Source of the DNA: CAVYWD01 sp963772225
GTDB taxonomy: Bacteria > Myxococcota > Myxococcia > Myxococcales > UBA5297
Assembly: GCA_963772225.1 (NCBI GenBank)
Contig: CAVYWD010000002.1
Location: 186,001-250,000, forward strand
DNA length: 64,000 bases
Reading direction: 5' to 3'
The notes beneath the pieces were generated by a model that was given only the letters and a program-made list of their open reading frames with translations, made no database searches and was not told where the DNA came from. A program made the position numbers and the translations under genes. Below, in pieces: positions 62,371-64,000 of the stretch. Every line of letters begins with the position of its first letter. Position 1 is the first letter of the stretch.

Positions 62371-64000
62371 GTGCCGTATCCCTGCGCAGAGCTGAAGACC
62401 CTCCGCCCGTCGCTCGCCGCCGTGGCCCTCGCGCTCGCCGCGAGCCTTCTCGGGTGCCAGCGCGAGCACGCCCGCCTGCTCAAGGAGGTCGAGCCGTCGC
62501 GGCGTGCGGAGCTCCGCGCTCAGGCGCTCACGCGCCTGGCGGAGCTGGGGGGCGAGGACGACTTCCACCTCTTTCTCAAGGCGGCCCATGACCCGTCGGT
62601 GGTGGTGCGCCGAGCCGCCGCCGGGGCCCTGGGAAGCTCGGGCGACACCAAGGCCGTCGACGCGCTCGGCGAGCTCCTCTCGGACGCCGACGACCAGGTC
62701 CAGGCTCTGGCGGCCAAGGGTCTGGCCCGCTTCAACACCGAGAAGGCCCGCGCCTACCTGCTGAGCGCCTACGGTCGCCAGGACGCTGCCGCGCGCGCCG
62801 CCATCGCCGACGCGCTGGGGCCCGCGGGCGTCGCCGAGGCCGTGCGCTACGAGGCCAAGCTCCTGTGGGACCGCAACGTCAAGTCGCTGGAGTCGGGCGG
62901 CCCGGCGGAGCGGGTCGGCGCCGCCGAAGAGCTGGGCCGGAGCGGCCGCTCGGAGGCGGTCGACCGGCTTCTGCCATTGCTCGGCGATGACTCCATCCTC
63001 CTGGCGGCAGGCGCCGCCCGGGGCCTGGGCGCAGCGCGCGATCGGCGCGCGGTCGCCTCGCTGGTCGGCGTGCTCAAGGAGAACGACCCAAACCTTCGCG
63101 AAGCTGCCGCCGAAGCCCTGGCCAATTTAGGCGACGCCTCCGCCGTGTCGCCGCTGGAGAAGATGGCCCTGGACGGCGGGCCCAGCGCCGCCGCCGCCGT
63201 TCGGGCCATTGGCCAGCTCGGCGCCGCTCCGGAGGCCCGCGCGGCGCTTTGCAAGCTCGCCTCCCAAGGCAGCCTGGAGGTGGCGGGGCTCGCGGCGCAC
63301 CTTTCTCGCGGGCGCGCGACCTGCCCGCCGGAGGCCATCCTGGCTCGTCTGGCCAAAGGCGGGGCCGAGCAGCTGGCGGGGCTCAGCGCTCTGGAGTCCT
63401 TGGGCATCAACACCGGCGCGGACAAGGTGGCGGCGCTGCTCGACAACGCCGACCGCGGAGTGCGCTCGGCGGCGGCCCGCGCGCTCGCGGAAATGGGTTC
63501 CTCCTCCGCCGGCCCGCGGGTCGAGAAGGCGCTCGTCGCCGAGGGCGAGCAGGTCCTGGCCGGGCGCCAGCGATGGATCAAGATTCCCCTGTCGGTCAAG
63601 CCCTCCTCGCCCGCCAATGCCTCGCGAGGTCAGGCCGCGGGCGAAGGCGCGGGGCTCTTTGGCCGCGACCCGAGCGCGGCCCGCTACAACGACCTGATGA
63701 ACAAGGTGGAGGCGCTCCGGGAGGCGAAGGCGCAGGCGATGGGCATTCGCCTCGAGGACCGTGAGAGGTCGGCCGACCTCGACCTCGTCAGCGAGGAGAC
63801 CGAGGGGCAGGCGGAGCTGGTGAGCGCGTTGTGCCTGGCCGCCGGCAAGCTGCACCTCCAAGGCGCGCTCGGCGTGCTCCAGAAGCTCGCCGCCGATGCG
63901 CCCGGCTCCATTCAAGTGGCCAGCTGCGAGGCGCTGGCGGCGCTCGGCGCACCCGAGGCACTTGGGCCAGCCGGCGAGTGCCTCCTCGCGCGCGACCCCG
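62371..64000 (+). CDS. HEAT-repeat lipoprotein, 3' end beyond window
   Basis: From GTG 62371 the frame stays open to the window edge (543 codons). The N-terminal stretch LAAVALALAASLLGC is a lipoprotein signal, predicting export and membrane anchoring. The rest is HEAT-like helical repeats, for example PSVVVRRAAAGALGSSGDTK followed by AVDALGELLSDADDQ, and LVGVLKENDPNLREAAAEAL. These act as protein-binding scaffolds; no catalytic motif is seen. A promoter-like pair lies just upstream. It may be a distant relative of the HEAT lipoprotein at 48098. Confidence 0.85.
   Translation, partial: MPYPCAELKTLRPSLAAVALALAASLLGCQREHARLLKEVEPSRRAELRAQALTRLAELGGEDDFHLFLKAAHDPSVVVRRAAAGALGSSGDTKAVDALGELLSDADDQVQALAAKGLARFNTEKARAYLLSAYGRQDAAARAAIADALGPAGVAEAVRYEAKLLWDRNVKSLESGGPAERVGAAEELGRSGRSEAVDRLLPLLGDDSILLAAGAARGLGAARDRRAVASLVGVLKENDPNLREAAAEALANLGDASAVSPLEKMALDGGPSAAAAVRAIGQLGAAPEARAALCKLASQGSLEVAGLAAHLSRGRATCPPEAILARLAKGGAEQLAGLSALESLGINTGADKVAALLDNADRGVRSAAARALAEMGSSSAGPRVEKALVAEGEQVLAGRQRWIKIPLSVKPSSPANASRGQAAGEGAGLFGRDPSAARYNDLMNKVEALREAKAQAMGIRLEDRERSADLDLVSEETEGQAELVSALCLAAGKLHLQGALGVLQKLAADAPGSIQVASCEALAALGAPEALGPAGECLLARDP

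Overview
This window reads as a chromosomal segment of a myxobacterium-like organism (Myxococcota, formerly Deltaproteobacteria). The evidence is very high G+C, the deltaproteobacterial gene order fabH-fabD-fabG-acpP-fabF-rpiB-glyA-nrdR-rib-nusB, several hybrid histidine kinases, a class III cyclase joined to an ATPase/TPR protein, and many lipoproteins with Asp/Ala/Gly-rich or HEAT-repeat sequences. Nothing points to a plasmid, prophage or CRISPR locus. It is mostly core genome with a few unusual fusions. No tRNA or rRNA gene was seen.

Layout. 1-8.8 kb (+): the end of fabH, the fatty-acid synthesis genes, rpiB, glyA, then nrdR and ribD, with a reverse-strand DoxX gene between glyA and nrdR. 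8.9-13.3 kb (-): a soluble hybrid histidine kinase and an adenylate/guanylate cyclase-ATPase-TPR protein that split the riboflavin operon; each carries one apparent +1 frameshift. 13.5-17.4 kb (+): ribE, a RibBA-like protein with degenerate active-site residues, ribH, nusB, a stand-alone peptidase-M17 N-domain and an Ig-like lipoprotein. 17.5-25.8 kb (-): a membrane hybrid kinase, a tandem PPK2 polyphosphate kinase, an unknown protein, a membrane protein and a lipoprotein with six Asp-rich repeats. 26-28 kb: a ribbon-helix-helix regulator, a sugar-nucleotide epimerase and two small reverse genes. 28.1-35.8 kb (+): a MoxR/DUF58/transglutaminase operon, rlmKL, and a LipB fused to a Nudix hydrolase. 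35.8-45 kb: an intact stand-alone ribA, rnr, a four-CxxCH lipoprotein, a PiT/DUF47 phosphate-uptake pair and mutS2. 45-50 kb: a TPR protein, a sigma factor-like protein fused to an anti-sigma-like membrane part, an NlpC/P60-like lipoprotein and a HEAT lipoprotein. 50-64 kb (+ apart from one gene): UvrD-type helicase, hybrid kinase, Hsp70 with two apparent frameshifts, SCP2 protein, xerD-scpA-scpB-rluB and a truncated HEAT lipoprotein.

How the parts work together. RibD, RibE, RibH, the RibBA-like protein and the distant RibA cover riboflavin synthesis, with RibA probably supplying the GTP cyclohydrolase II step that the RibBA-like C-terminus seems to have lost. PiT plus DUF47, together with the PPK2 kinase, form a phosphate/polyphosphate theme. 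XerD, ScpA and ScpB serve chromosome segregation. A roughly 140-bp palindromic repeat with terminal inverted repeats sits directly after the stop codons of two genes, and its core alone sits after a third.

The most interesting items are the sigma/anti-sigma-like fusion, the LipB-Nudix fusion, the degenerate RibBA, the dispersed repeat, and four single-base insertions in three genes that should first be tested as assembly errors.
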